In this document: positions 30,401-43,050 of the stretch, piece by piece
Numbering within the stretch: the first letter of the stretch is position 1
How the letters are laid out: every line of letters begins with the position of its first letter
Source: Blastocystis sp. Blastoise
Lineage: Eukaryota > Sar > Bigyra > Opalinata > Blastocystidae
DNA: 64,000 nucleotides
NCBI GenBank assembly: GCA_039096225.1
Contig: JBBPEB010000005.1
Coordinates: forward strand, 1,292,001 to 1,356,000
Direction of reading: 5' to 3'
The notes under the pieces: model-generated
The model's input: only the letters and a program-made list of their open reading frames with translations
What the model was told of the DNA's origin: nothing
The model's database searches: none
Translations under genes and position numbers: made by a program

Positions 30401-33400
30401 TGGACATGTTGTATATATACATTCAGATATACTATAATTATAATTATTATTATTATATTATTATAATATAATATATATATATACTTATGTGTACACATTC
30501 CATCAGGACATAAAATAAGTGGTTTAGGACAAAAACGAAGAGAAGGACATTCAATTGGATCAATAACACAACTTTTCTATTTATATATATATTATTAATA
30601 ATAATAATAAAATCATATAAAATACTTTATCCCAACATAAAATAGGAGCATAAGAAGGACATTGAATAGAGTTTTTATATTGATTACATTCTTCTATAGA
30701 TACTGCACAAGTAACTAGATCTCCACAAGTAATTGTAGAAGGTGGACAATGAACTTGTTGAGGACACATTTGTTTATTTATAGCTATTGTTCCATCAACA
30801 CATATTACTTTATTTGTATCATGTATAGGAAAAGAAGGACATCTAAAAATATATATATATTATAATATATTAATTATAAAAATAAATCAATCTATATACT
30901 TCATATAATTATCAACACAAGCTCCATTTTCACATATATATCCATGACAAGTACAATTATGAATATCTTGTTGACAACCTATATGAATATCTTCAGATTC
31001 ACGATTCATACAAGCTTCCATTCCTAGAGGACAAGTAAGACTATTATGACAATCATTCCAATCAGAAACACAATGAATAGTTTGTCCATTATCAACGAAT
31101 TCTATAGGATTCTTTATGTAATCACCATTCATATTATTATAACATATATAAGGACTAAGAGAAGAATGCTGCTTACATAAAGAAGGAAGGAAAACAAGAT
31201 TTGGTTGAGTACCTAATAATATCTTTGTATAGATTTCTGTATTTGTAAGATCATCCCAAGTAATATCTGTTAAATAAAAATCTATAGATCCATAACCATA
31301 TAAAGGAGATAATATAGTTAAACTATGTATATAAGGAGTCTGAGATTTGAAAGGAATAGTCAATCGAAGCTATATACATAGAAATTTTATGAAATAATTA
31401 TTATTAAATATATATATAAAATCATACAGATCTTTGTTTTCCACTTGAATCAAGAGTAATAATAGCAAATAGAGTTTTATTGGATGTATTAATATCTAAT
31501 AAATTCCCTAATGCATCACGAATCTTAATAATCATAGTCACATCTGTATATAGAGAAGTACTCTCTGAAATAAATGATATATATGTATTTGTATATTCAG
31601 GTTCTAAAGGAGAAAGAGGAGTAATTTTATTAAGAAATATTATATAGATATATTTTTATAATTATATTATATATAATATAAAGGATATAGATAATGATAT
31701 TGAAGATATGGATGATTATTAATAATAGGATAATATATATAATCACCAGAATAGATTAATTTATATTCACAAGTATAGGAATCCTTTATAAATATACAAG
31801 GGAATAGTTCAGTATGAAGAATAGGATTTCCATCACCCTCTATATCCAGTGATACATCCATTTCAATAGAAATAGAATAGGCATCAAATTCTATTGGACG
31901 TTCATATATATCATAAAGATATATATATATAAAACAAGTTGTATTCACACGTTCACATTCATCATTCTTAAGGACTATTTATATTTATATTTATTTATTT
32001 ATATATAGATTAATAAGAATACTTGTAGATTGATATCTGATTTGTGCTGGATACAGTTGAATCTTTAATAATGGAAAAGGAGAAGTTGAATTATAATATA
32101 ATTGAAGTGTATATTCAGTTAGTATATTTATTAAAGAAAATAATTTTTATTTTTTAAATATATTTATAATTATATAAATAGGATATAATTTCCAGGATGA
32201 GTAGAAGTTAAATCATTATAAATTATCAAATATTGACCTATATAAAAATATTATATTTTATTATATTATTATATATATACCAAGTTCTTTATCATATAAT
32301 TGAACAGTCAAATGAGGTGGAATAAACATTGTATTCGACTATATAGAATAATAATAATAATAATATATATATTATATATATACAGAAGATGTAATAGCCA
32401 TAGAGAATAGATTTGTGTCAAAATAGGTATATACAGGATTCTCATATATATCTACAGTAGATAATAAGAATGATCCTTTTGTCTATTAATATATAATATA
32501 ATATAATATATAAATATATACATTTTCTCTTAATCCATGTATACTACATAATCCATCAGGTAACTTATCTTCATTCTCTAAGGGAGAACAGGAATATATA
32601 TAGGAAGTAGCTTCTGATGGTTTTATAATAGCTTGTATTGGAGAATTCTATTCATATATATATATAGAATATAATAATATAATAAATATACTAATAAAGC
32701 TACTCCAGATCGTTTTACATATATATCATAGTTTCCAATTGTATATAAATATAACGAAAATACATATACATTTCCATAAATTAATATTGCATAACTATAT
32801 AGATATATAATAATAATAAAATATATATACCTATCAGTTTCTATACGAGTTTCATTCTTATATATTTCTATATATAATTCTTTTGATATATCTTCTTCTA
32901 TTGTATTATTAAAGGAGTGATTATTAAGAAAATATTTATTTATATAATAATATAATATATATATAATATAAAAGATATATCAAAGAGATGAACATGAATG
33001 AAAATTTGATTACCAGCTATATAAGCTATATATAGAAATAATAATGATAATAAATATATATATATATACTTTTATTAATTCCTTCATCATCTAATAATTC
33101 TATATATAATAAAATAATAAAAATACATATAATAAATACCATTTTTTCCATAATCTTCATAATTAGGAACAGGAATAGGATTATTATTAGAAGGGAAATG
33201 AATAAATGATTGTTGAGGGTCCATAATTGATGGAGAAATAATCAATTGAAATTGTTGTTTATAATGAATGTATTCAAGAGAAAATGTTATTGTGTATGTA
33301 TCAGCATCAATATAATACATTCTATATAATATAATAATAATATAATATATATAATATATACTTTGTATAAATAGTATTATGATCAAAAATAAAGATAGCT

Positions 33401-36254
33401 GGTTTATTCCCTGTGCAATAAGGTAAATCACATACATTGAGATTATTACCCTTAGAATCAATCACTTTATAATATAGTAATAATAATAATAATAATATAT
33501 ATACATGTTGATTTTAAGAATGGTTGAATATAAGTAGGATTAATATCATTACCATAAATATCTCGTGGATGAAATGTACAATTGAATTCTATTCCTGTAG
33601 TTAATTCATCAGGACAAAGTAAATAAGAAGGAGATCCAAGAAGATCTATATAATTATATTATTATTATATATTATATATATACTCATATTAGGATAAGCA
33701 TAAGTAGTAGTAGTAAGTATTTCAATATAGGGTTTATCTTCAAAGGATGTAGAAATAGTAATTGTATATAGATCTCGATAAGAAGAAAGATGAAGAGGAG
33801 AATCTATTAGAAACTATATAAATATTAATTATATATATATTATTAATAAATATACATGAATATGATTATTATTGAGAGTATAAGAATAGAGAAGAGGAGG
33901 AGAAGAAGTTAAATTGAATTGTTGATTTATAGGAATAGGACTATATATAATAAATAGTATATAAAAACAATATACATTTCATTATTATGAATATCTTTAA
34001 CAATAACATCTAATTCTCTTCTTATTTCAGGTACAAATCCCATACTGAATGTTCCTGAATAGGTTGATGATAAAGAATACTTTAAACATGTCCATGTAGT
34101 AATTGTCACTGATGTATCCAATATAGGCATATTATTATATAATAATATAAACGTATAATTACGAGCAGTAGGAAGATGAGGTATAGTTGTATATAGATTA
34201 AAGAAAATAATAGTATTTAATTATTATTATTAATATATATATATATAAAAGGATATTTATAAGTACCAGGTGATGTAGTTTCAACTATATACATGATTCC
34301 ATCATAATAATCTTCATCTATATTTATCCTATATATATTTATATTTATATAATAATAATAGAATACCATTTAAGATTAGATTGTTGACCCGTAATAATAT
34401 GCTGATTTTCATCAAATATTTGAAATGAAAAGAATGGATCAGTTTCTAAATTGACATTTAATATCGATGATACATGAAATTTAAGAGGAGATGTTAATCT
34501 ATACAGATATATAAAAAAATAATAAAAAATATATATACATGAATAGAGAATAAGGAAGAGAAGATAGAGTAATAGGAATATCTTTAGAGAATAGATTATC
34601 CTGCTTATTTTGAAAGAATAGACGTATATATAAATAAGGATATTCTGATTCAGTAAGACCAATAATAGAAGACATTTCAACAATATAATGAATATGAATA
34701 CTATAAATAAATAATATAAATAATAATAATAAATATACGTATTATTGAGTATATGTTTATCTACAGTAAAAGGAGTATCTTCTAAAGTATCAGCTCGTCG
34801 AATATCTATATCAATATATTCTCCTTCATGATTATATATAGAAAAAGAAGGATCTTCTTTTGAATATCCACCTTCTTCAATATAATATGTAGCATTCAAT
34901 GAATTAAAATATTCATCTTTTAAATTCATATAGATATCTCCACAAATAGAAATATTAGTAGAATCACAATAAGAAACAAATTCAATTCCAGTACCATGAA
35001 TATCAGTATGAGCAATATAAAGAGTACCAGGAACAACAGTTAGATAAGAATCATAGATATTTCCAGAAACTAATGTAATCAATGAAATCTTATGGAATCC
35101 TGATACTTTAGCAGGTATAGAACATGTACTAAGAAGACTTATTGAATCTGGATTCATAACATCATAATAAGTATTTCGATCTATATAAAATTAAATTAAA
35201 ATTATATATATATTATATATATACCTTCTACATAACTATAATCACATATTTTATATACACTTTGTAAATTAATTACTGAATTATTATATCTATAAATTAT
35301 ATATATATGAATAAAAAGAATAATAAAATAATTACATATCAAAGAATTTGATGTTTATAGGAATAATATCACCAGCAGTATAAAGAGAATCATGAGTTAC
35401 TTTTATTGTAGATGTACTATATATATATATAAGAGAATAATAATAATAATTAATATACATTTCAGTAGAAGGTATAGTAGTGATATTCCATTCTAAAGAG
35501 GACCAAATATTATCTTCAGATAAACAATCTATTTTCACAGTGATATTTCTAACTTTTGAAGGTAATTGAATAAATGTATAAAGAGGACAAATAGAAGTAT
35601 ATTGATATTCTTGTGTATATATATCAAGAGAAGGAGATGTTGAAAATGAATAAAAGGATTTCTGAGTATACTATATAATAATATTATTTAATAAATAAAT
35701 ATATATATATATACATCTCCATCACCTTTAATATACACTTTATATTTATCTCTTCGATTATCTAAACAATATCCATCATCATATATATCTCTTGTATATA
35801 TATACATATACGTTAATGTACCTGCAAAACTAATAGGACTGTAAAAAGTAGAATTAAGAAATATATATAATATTATTATTGAGAGAATATAATATAAAAT
35901 AAAATAAAAGGATATATAGATTTCAGTTTTCGAGCAATCATTAGGACTAATTCTACTTTGAATAGTACAATATATATAAGAATTAATCATATCAATATCT
36001 TCTTCTTCTTGATTTAGAAGACGTACATATAAATGACCATTAGAAATCTCACGAAAGAAACGAATGGATAATGTATATTGTGAAGTAGAATCCATAGTGA
36101 TTCTATAACTAAAGAATTGATCGGATTCACCTGGAAATAAAGGAATATCAAATCCTTCTGAAGATGTTACATATAATTTTATTATAAAATTATTCTGATT
36201 CACTAAATTATAATAACGATCTCTTACTATTAATGTAAACTATATATATTATTT

Positions 36255-36286
<32 letters not shown>

Positions 36287-39200
36287 CAACACTTCTATAT
36301 AAAGGAATAATTGAATAGATAGTAGAGATAGAAGAGTAGAGATAAGAAGGAACATCACTATATACTGATAATTGGAATGGAGTATTAATCACAGATAAAC
36401 CATTCACACTATAAAAATATTATTATAAGTTTATTTATAATTATACAAATATACATCCATCTAAAATAAACAGATTCTGAAGTATACGAAACAAATTGAT
36501 ATATTAATTTTTCATGTAATGGATCTATATATAATAATAAATAATAATAACTAAATAAATACCTTCTTTTGAAGTAAAGAAATAAGATTGATCTGTATTT
36601 AATAGAATTGTTCCTGTAAATAATGTTGTAGGAACTGTATTATTATATTCATCACGAAAATATATTTCAAAATTATCTATATATTTATGTTATTATTAAA
36701 TAAATATAAAATAAATATATACGAATAACACCAACAGTAGTAGTTCTATTTGGTGGTATAAAAATAGTATTAGAAGGAAGAAGAGAACCATGAGTTACTG
36801 TCCATGCAGATAAAAATGGAGAATAATGAATAGGAATACCATCTACTGTTATATAAATATCATATATAGCTACATAGATAGCTTTTAAATATAAATAAAG
36901 AGAAGAAGAAGAAAGATAGGAGAAGGTATATGTAGGAAGAGATGGAACTATATATATATATAGAATAATAATAATAAATAAATAAAATAAATACCGTTTC
37001 GATCACTAATAAAAGTGACTTTAATTCGTTGTTCGAGATCGATATCTATAGGTATTTGTCCACATCGACTATTAAGAAATAATTGAAGTGGATATATAGA
37101 TCCTGCAGTACTCGTGAAGAAGAGAGGATATTCAGAAGTAGTAATAGTAGTAGAAGTCAAAGGAATCGTTGATACTGTAGGAGATATCAATTGGATACCC
37201 TATTCAATATAATTATATTATTATTATTATTAATATATACATTTTCGGGTGAAATAATTTCTAAATAATATCCTGATGATAGATGAGAGACAGAATCCTA
37301 TATATATAATAATAATAATGATTATATATAGAATGATACAAGATTGATATTGAGAGTATGTTTATTCGAGAGATAGAGATGAAGTTGATTATATCTAGAG
37401 ATCAATTGTAGAGTTAATTGTCCATTATTATAGAAGGAATAGGATACTGAAGTAATTATAGAAGGAGATTTCATTGTAGGAGGAGTATCACCAGGTAAAT
37501 ATACTTGAAGAACTATATATTATTAATATTTAATATTATTATATTTATATACTATTTTCATTAAAGAAGAATATATAAGAATTAGATTGAGAGAAACATC
37601 GAGATTGAAGTATATTATTATAAGGAATATCAGGGTTTATTACAGGAGTAGAAGAAGAGTATTGTATATAAGGATGAAGAAGAATACAAAATGGAGATAT
37701 GGATTCTATATATATATAATATATATTTAGTATATATATACCTAAATAGATATTTGATTTAAATTGAAGTATTTCATACATATAAATATGATATCCAAAT
37801 ATTGATGTTTTATTAAGAGATACAGTCTAAATATATATATATAATAATAAATATATATATATACTTGTTGTTGAATATGAATATTTTGGAAATCTCTTGT
37901 ACAATAATAAGGATTTTCTCCTTCACTGTTTAAAGTACTACTATAGCTATTTCCAGAGAGATTAATACTACTATTCATATTTGGTATAGTTGTAGTATCT
38001 TCTTTATCAATAATCATAGAAACTACTTTAGAGAGAAGAGGAGCATCACAGAGAAATGTCAAATTCGTTTGAGTTATAAAACGAGATATAGAATCTATAT
38101 AATAATAATATTATTTTTATTATTATTATTATTATATACTTGATTGAGTTCCACATGTTCTAGAAGCAAAGAATATAGATATAGAATAGGTGATTCCAGG
38201 AATAAGACCTAATTTATCTGCATAATTCGTTATATTAATATGAGAACCAACTGGAGTATTATAACTATATAAATAATAATAATAAATAATATTTAATATA
38301 TATATATACCCTCCATAATCTAAGAATAAATGTTTATTAATAAAAACCCATAATCCATTATTCGTTTCAAAATCTATAAATTGATCTGTTCTATTCTCAT
38401 ATCTATATATATAATAATAATATTATATAAATATAAAATAATAATATACAAGAAGAATAGATTTGTTTTCATAGTAAACCAACATTTCTTACCAATATAT
38501 TCTTCTATTGGACTTAATGCATATCCTCCTTTTACATCTGTTAAAGGAAAATAAGTAGGACTAGAAGATATAAAATTTTATATATATATATATATATATA
38601 CTAATTAAGTGTAAGAAGGTTTTTGGTACCAATAATACCAATAAGAGGAAAAGAGAAAGAATAAGAATTATTACTTTCTGTAAACCATGTATTGAAGGTA
38701 GAATATGTAGAATTCATAGATGCACTATAAAAAGAAGAATAAAAAAGAAGAATAAAAAAAAATATAATATATATATATATATATACAGGAAGATCATAAT
38801 CATTGAGTTCTGATTCAACGAATCCAGTTTCTTTAGAACTTCCCCATTTCTGAAAGTCAGTATTCCCTTGGGGATCTAAACAACATAATCGAGAAATCAC
38901 TTCATTATTATGGAAATCATCAGTAATATCCTCTACGAAACAACATCCATCTCCTGCAGCAGTATAATCATAATAGGTACTCATTGTATATATTATAGCT
39001 ATAAAGAATTATATTCATTATATATATATATATAAATATACGAGAAGTAGCAACAAAAATTCGAATATTGTTATCAGCATAATCATTCACTTTATCACAT
39101 ACTGTTTCTACTCTATCTTCTTTTGAATATAAATTTGAATATATATATCTATATAAAAAAATATAAAAATAATAAATACATATATATATACTTTGGATAA

Positions 39201-40091
39201 TTTGAAGGTTGTTTTGTAATAAAATTATCTGTATAATGAATAATACAATCACGAATACCAAATCCTTTCTCATCAACATATAATGCATATACTCTATATA
39301 AATAAATAAATAATTAATAATTATATATATACTTATAAGTAACTGATTTTGTTTGTATTTCAATATATTCACCTCCAGGAAGTGATTGACAAGATTCATA
39401 AGGCCATTGATTTGTTATAAATTCATTAAATGTAGAATACTTTTGAAAAGTCATTATGAAATATTCATCATCAGACCAACCATTTATATTCAATATTAAC
39501 AACTTTAACGAGGTTTCTGGCAATAACGAAATAGGAAGGGAACCTATAAATATATTTCAATTTATAATTATTTTTTACAGATAAATATGATGATAAGAAT
39601 CATAAATTTCATATTTATAGAAATTAAAAAAAAATATAAAAATCATACCAATTACGTCGTAATCTCTGAATGAATTATTCTCTATGTTCTTAAAGCCTGT
39701 AGGATCCGATATATGTTCTATATAACTTCGTTTATCTGTTATAAAGTCATTATTGGAATTCGAATAAAACATTTCCCACATTTGACCTTGAAAATGATAA
39801 CAATAAGTCTAAATAAATGAATAAATGATTCTAGAATTCTATTTATATATCATTACATACAAGATAAACTTCATTACGATCTTTTCCTATCCAAACATAC
39901 TCAGAATCAAAATAATAATCACCTCCTTGTTTTATCATACAATCTTGTGCAGGCAATTCTCTTGATTTACCTATTCAATTATGTGGAATATTATGGAATT
40001 AAGAGAATAGAAAAAAATTACCTAGTGTTTTTTCAGAATTCACTGCTAAACATGTAGTATAGATGAATAAGAGTAGATAAAATATTCTCAT
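21444..40091 (-). CDS. Giant single-pass membrane receptor-like protein: filamin/Ig-like ectodomain, Cys-rich repeats, TM helix, long cytoplasmic tail
   Basis: About 60 short introns; by rough estimate near 5,000 residues. The start MRIFYLLLFIYTTCLAVNSE is a clear signal peptide. From about 40.0 to 31.3 kb the exons encode beta-rich sequence with recurring motifs such as PGTLYIAHTDIHGTGIEF, AGNQIFIHVHLFD and SPGTYK, resembling filamin/Ig-like repeats, after an N-terminal region that I do not recognise. From about 31.3 to 25.4 kb come close to 40 Cys-rich units of the form CPxxxPxxCxDGxCVxxxxxC, lacking the acidic calcium motif of LDLa repeats. A transmembrane helix near 24.5 kb is followed by LLRYKFRWDF, then a tail of about 970 residues rich in Ser, Asn and Lys with no known domain. 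Frame was followed across the tail, TM and many ectodomain junctions. It looks like a surface adhesion or sensing receptor; ligand unknown. Six introns are AT-AC. Splitting into two genes is possible but no internal start or stop supports it. Confidence 0.72.
22600..22850 (-). other. Basic Val/Ile-Lys-Lys tracts in the cytoplasmic tail
   Basis: Two clusters, VKKIIKKRIVKKIVKK and VKKIIIRKVKKGSKSP, lie in the tail about 45 residues apart. Alternation of Val/Ile with Lys pairs suggests amphipathic basic helices or strands that could bind acidic lipids or nucleic acids. That role is inference. Confidence 0.7.
24362..24540 (-). other. Transmembrane segment and stop-transfer of the giant receptor
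   Basis: Exon end TITMIICFVYLPCFIILL joins, over a GTAAGT...TATAG intron (24394-24480), to YLLFMLLRYKFRW. Together this is one long hydrophobic stretch followed at once by Arg/Lys, the classic stop-transfer arrangement. It sets the Cys-rich array outside and the 24.4-21.4 kb part inside. Confidence 0.85.
25380..31300 (-). repeat. Array of close to 40 Cys-rich protein repeats
   Basis: Units read like CPINQSYICPNGQCVSHPSQC, spaced about 20-30 residues. Representative cores are CSDGTCV, CIRGECV, CDNGTCV and CPNGGCA. Variants replace DG by NG, IG or DQ. Some units are separated by hydrophilic spacers, for example 27230-27520 and 28740-29200. The pattern resembles Cys-rich repeats seen in surface proteins of some early-branching fungi and protists; that comparison is from memory. 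About ten introns interrupt the array, one of them AT-AC (29832-29912). Confidence 0.85.
29832..29912 (-). other. U12-type AT-AC intron (a), 81 nt, in the Cys-rich array
   Basis: 5' end ATATCCTTTA, branch-like TTTTCTTTAATAA, acceptor TTTAC about 9-10 nt past the branch A. Splicing joins ECPTHV-S to CPSPLVLC in phase 2 and restores the usual spacing between Cys units. The length is a multiple of three with no stop, so read-through would insert about 27 hydrophobic residues. Confidence 0.8.
31621..31688 (-). other. U12-type AT-AC intron (b), 68 nt
   Basis: 5' end ATATCCTTTA, branch-like TTTCTTAATA, acceptor ATTAC. The exon ends CAT TAT CT and resumes T CCT CTT, giving HYL-PLSPLEPEY in frame. 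Read-through meets TAA in the intron, and no usable GT-AG pair exists at these borders. Confidence 0.85.
32122..32186 (-). other. U12-type AT-AC intron (c), 65 nt
   Basis: 5' end ATATCCTATT (one mismatch to ATATCCTTT), branch-like TTTTCTTTAATAA, acceptor ATATAC. Phase 1 join gives HPGN-L-TEYTLQLYYN. Read-through meets TAA. No GT is present at the 5' border. Confidence 0.78.
32917..32978 (-). other. U12-type AT-AC intron (d), 62 nt
   Basis: 5' end ATATCTTTTA (one mismatch), branch-like TTTTCTTAATAA, acceptor AATCAC. Phase 0 join gives IHVHLFD-SFNNTIEED. Read-through meets TAA. The branch-to-AC distance is short, about 7-8 nt, so the exact acceptor is less sure than in the others. Confidence 0.68.
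34189..34256 (-). other. U12-type AT-AC intron (e), 68 nt
   Basis: 5' end ATATCCTTTT, branch-like TTTTCTTTAATCT, acceptor ATATAC. Phase 2 join gives TTSPGTY-K-TIPHLPTARNY and runs on into MPILDTSVTITTW. Read-through meets TAA, and no AG occurs near the downstream border, so a GT-AG alternative is excluded. Confidence 0.88.
35841..35915 (-). other. U12-type AT-AC intron (f), 75 nt
   Basis: 5' end ATATCCTTTT, branch-like TTTCTTAATTC, acceptor TTTTTAC about 13 nt past the branch A. Phase 0 join gives CSKTEIY-SPISFAGTLTY. The intron is a multiple of three without stops; the competing TTTTTACAG acceptor would cause a stop two codons later. Confidence 0.8.
40044..40091 (-). other. Signal peptide of the giant receptor
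   Basis: The first 16 residues are Met-Arg followed by a hydrophobic core (IFYLLLFIYTTCLA) and a small-residue end suited to signal peptidase, before VNSEKTLG. The first intron begins right after the G-rich codon of TLG. This supports 40091 as the true start. Confidence 0.85.
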
Positions 40092-43050
40092 TTAATTAAA
40101 TAAGAACTATAGGATGAATTATCAGAAAAAAATAAAAGTGTTTTGAAAACAAGAAGATTCTCTTAATTATTTGTTAGAATCTCAGTGAGAAAATGGTTTG
40201 TGTTGTTTAAAATGTTTTTGTTAGAATTTTCTTTGATTTCTTTGTTGTTTTGGGAGTTATGTGTTATTTATAGTGTTAGAAGATTTTGTATTTGAATGAT
40301 TATGCTGATTGTTGCTTATTATTTTAAAATAATTAATTTAATTTTGAAATAATTCATTTAATATTTTAGTTAGATGAGTATTGTAATGAGTATATAAAAG
40401 TTTATGTGATAGATTAAATAGTATTTTATTAGTTAAATAGGAGAAAAGTCTTTTAAGTTTAATTTTGCTTTAGAATTGTTTGTTTTATTGAATTATTTTT
40501 GATTCATTGTATTATTTAAAGCATTTTACATATTATTTGAAATCAATAAATTTATTTTATTGATAATTATTGCTATGAAAACTGAATGATTATCATAAAT
40601 CTGAATCATATGAATAATATAGCATCTATACATTTTACAGTTCACTTTAAAGCCATTCAATACTTTATAATTTTTCTTATTGAATAAAAAAATGAAGAAA
40701 ACAATAGAATCGTTTTTTCCCATATTTGTACTGCTCTTCTCCATAACTTGCAATATAATATTTTTTGGGTATTTCTACCAATTTTTCTTCTTTTTTTTCC
40801 TTTATCGTTTCTTTCCATCATATAGCATAAGGATACTAACAAACAGCTGATATCACAAAACTGACAACTCAAGTCGGGAAAGAAACACAATTATTAGAAT
40901 GTCTATATAGAATATCAATGAATAGAAACTCTGGTATTTGACCACCATTTCTCTTGTATTATACATAAATTGACTGATTGTAAAAAAGTTGCTAATTCAA
41001 CTGTTTTGAAAATAGTATAAAAATAATTATAGCTATACCATCGGTATTTCCCAAGAAATCAGTAAAAGTGATCTTATTCGTCAAGTGAGAATTCTACACT
41101 GTCTACAGTCAAGTCTAAAAACAATGAAAACCTATTGGAGTCAATAAACAAAGAATTCTTCTACAATTTCTCGCTATTTACCTAGTTTTTAAATAAAATA
41201 TTCTTTAGAAGCTATGTTATCAAAACGAGTCATAAAAAATAGTAACATTTGTTTAATTTTTCTATATAAAAAGATTGTTATTTTACGTCAATACGACTTT
41301 TCCCATGAATCAGCAAACGATATTCAGAAACTCTTCATTCATTTGTATTCGTTGCTTTTTGCAAAATACTTTGGCTATCCTTTTTTATTTTTCATTTTAT
41401 TCTATGAATATGGAATATAATTATATAATTTATTATTTTCTAATGAGTATTTTATGTGTATTCTTCATTAGTAGATTTTAAAAAACATAATAAAGACAAT
41501 TATAGTGATTCCATTTTAATAATGTTGTCACTTTTTAGTATAAATTGTTATATAATGTTTATCAATATTAAAGATATACATAAATGAATTTTATAGGATT
41601 AAAAGAGGAAATGATAAAAATAATAGTTTATAAAATTGTATTAAAAACATTTTGTAAATATTTTAGAAACTTTTTATTCTAAAAATTTATTATTTTTATT
41701 TTAGAATGATAAACGTATTAAATCATTTATAAATGTATTATTCTATTCTATCTACTTGCTAACTTGTTTAATTGATTAAAATGAATACATAAAAATCACT
41801 GATTCTCAAAGATGAGTATATTTTTCTTATTAATAAGTTAAAAATAAAAGTTATTCACAATGTATTGAATACATATAATAACAACTAATAAAAAATAACT
41901 AAGAAAAAACATCAAAAATGATGTTCTATAAAAATATATATGAAGAGTCTTTACATATCAATATCAGTGTCATAAAGAAATATAAACTCATAGATTTATA
42001 AATGATTTATTATATGAAGAGGATCTTTATGTATTTAATAATGTGAACTATTTCTTCAAAATACTTTATACAATAAAAAGTAACAATGAAATGCTTTTAG
42101 AGAATTCAGTAGATGAATCAACTTCATATTCTTCCACTGTTTTCAATCTATGTACATGAATAGATTCTTGATAAATATTAATTCATATATAATATAATAA
42201 CTACATAAATAGCATGAATATCAGGAAATAAAGATGAATTGCTTGTTTCAATTGGTATACATAAGGTATATTCATGTTATAATATACAGAAATGTGATAG
42301 AATAGGTTTTTATAACTTTATAGAATATAATATTGCTATTATTTCAAAAACAAGCGGAGAATCACTGTTAATTGCTTCTATCTTGCTGAAATTCCAGTAG
42401 AGAATAAATAATTAATATTTCATGACATCATAAATCATCATAGACTTCTTAAATAGCTGCTCATGAAGATCAATATAGGATTTTGAAAATAATTTGTTGA
42501 AGAATTGTGAATATTTGACTTTTATTTGAAATATACTTTGCTAACATTTGATTAAAGCAGCCAATAATACATTCATTTATGTTTATTCAGTAATTTTGAT
42601 TCTTGTATTTCTTTTTTTGATTATAATAATGAATTCTTTGAGTATATCCATGTTCTTTATGTATTTTAACTAACATATTCAACTATATCGAATTAAATAA
42701 GTTATTTTAACGATATAAAATGAATAAATAAAATTTAAAAGAAATAATATTTTTCACTTTTCAATTTTTCGCTTTAAAAAAATGATATAATCGTGATTCT
42801 TTTTTGATATATGTTTATTCACTTTGAAATGCTATATAATTGCACTTAATATCAATTAGTAACTAAGAGTAATTCCATATATGTCTTTTCTACAAATTTG
42901 CAAGTTTTAATTTTTCTTGCTTTCATTAATTTATTATTTTTATTCTAGGATACAACTATTTTCAAAGTATTTATTGAATATATTATATAGAAATGCATTT
43001 CCGAAGAATAATACTTTATAATTAATTATTTTTATAGTTGAATTTGCGTG
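40092..43050. other. Intergenic region, no gene recognised
   Basis: About 3 kb upstream of the giant gene (-) and of repeat-protein copy 2 (+). The part around 40500-41500 is less repetitive and slightly richer in G/C and holds short open frames on both strands (40526-40890 -, 41214-41481 +) without recognisable domains. The rest is plain A/T DNA. No RNA gene was recognised. Confidence 0.5.

Noticed and set aside
37293-37340. Receptor-gene intron starting GTATCATTCT as a GT-type U12 candidate
   Set aside because: It does not match GTATCCTT closely and lacks a branch motif; it ends in the common TATAG.
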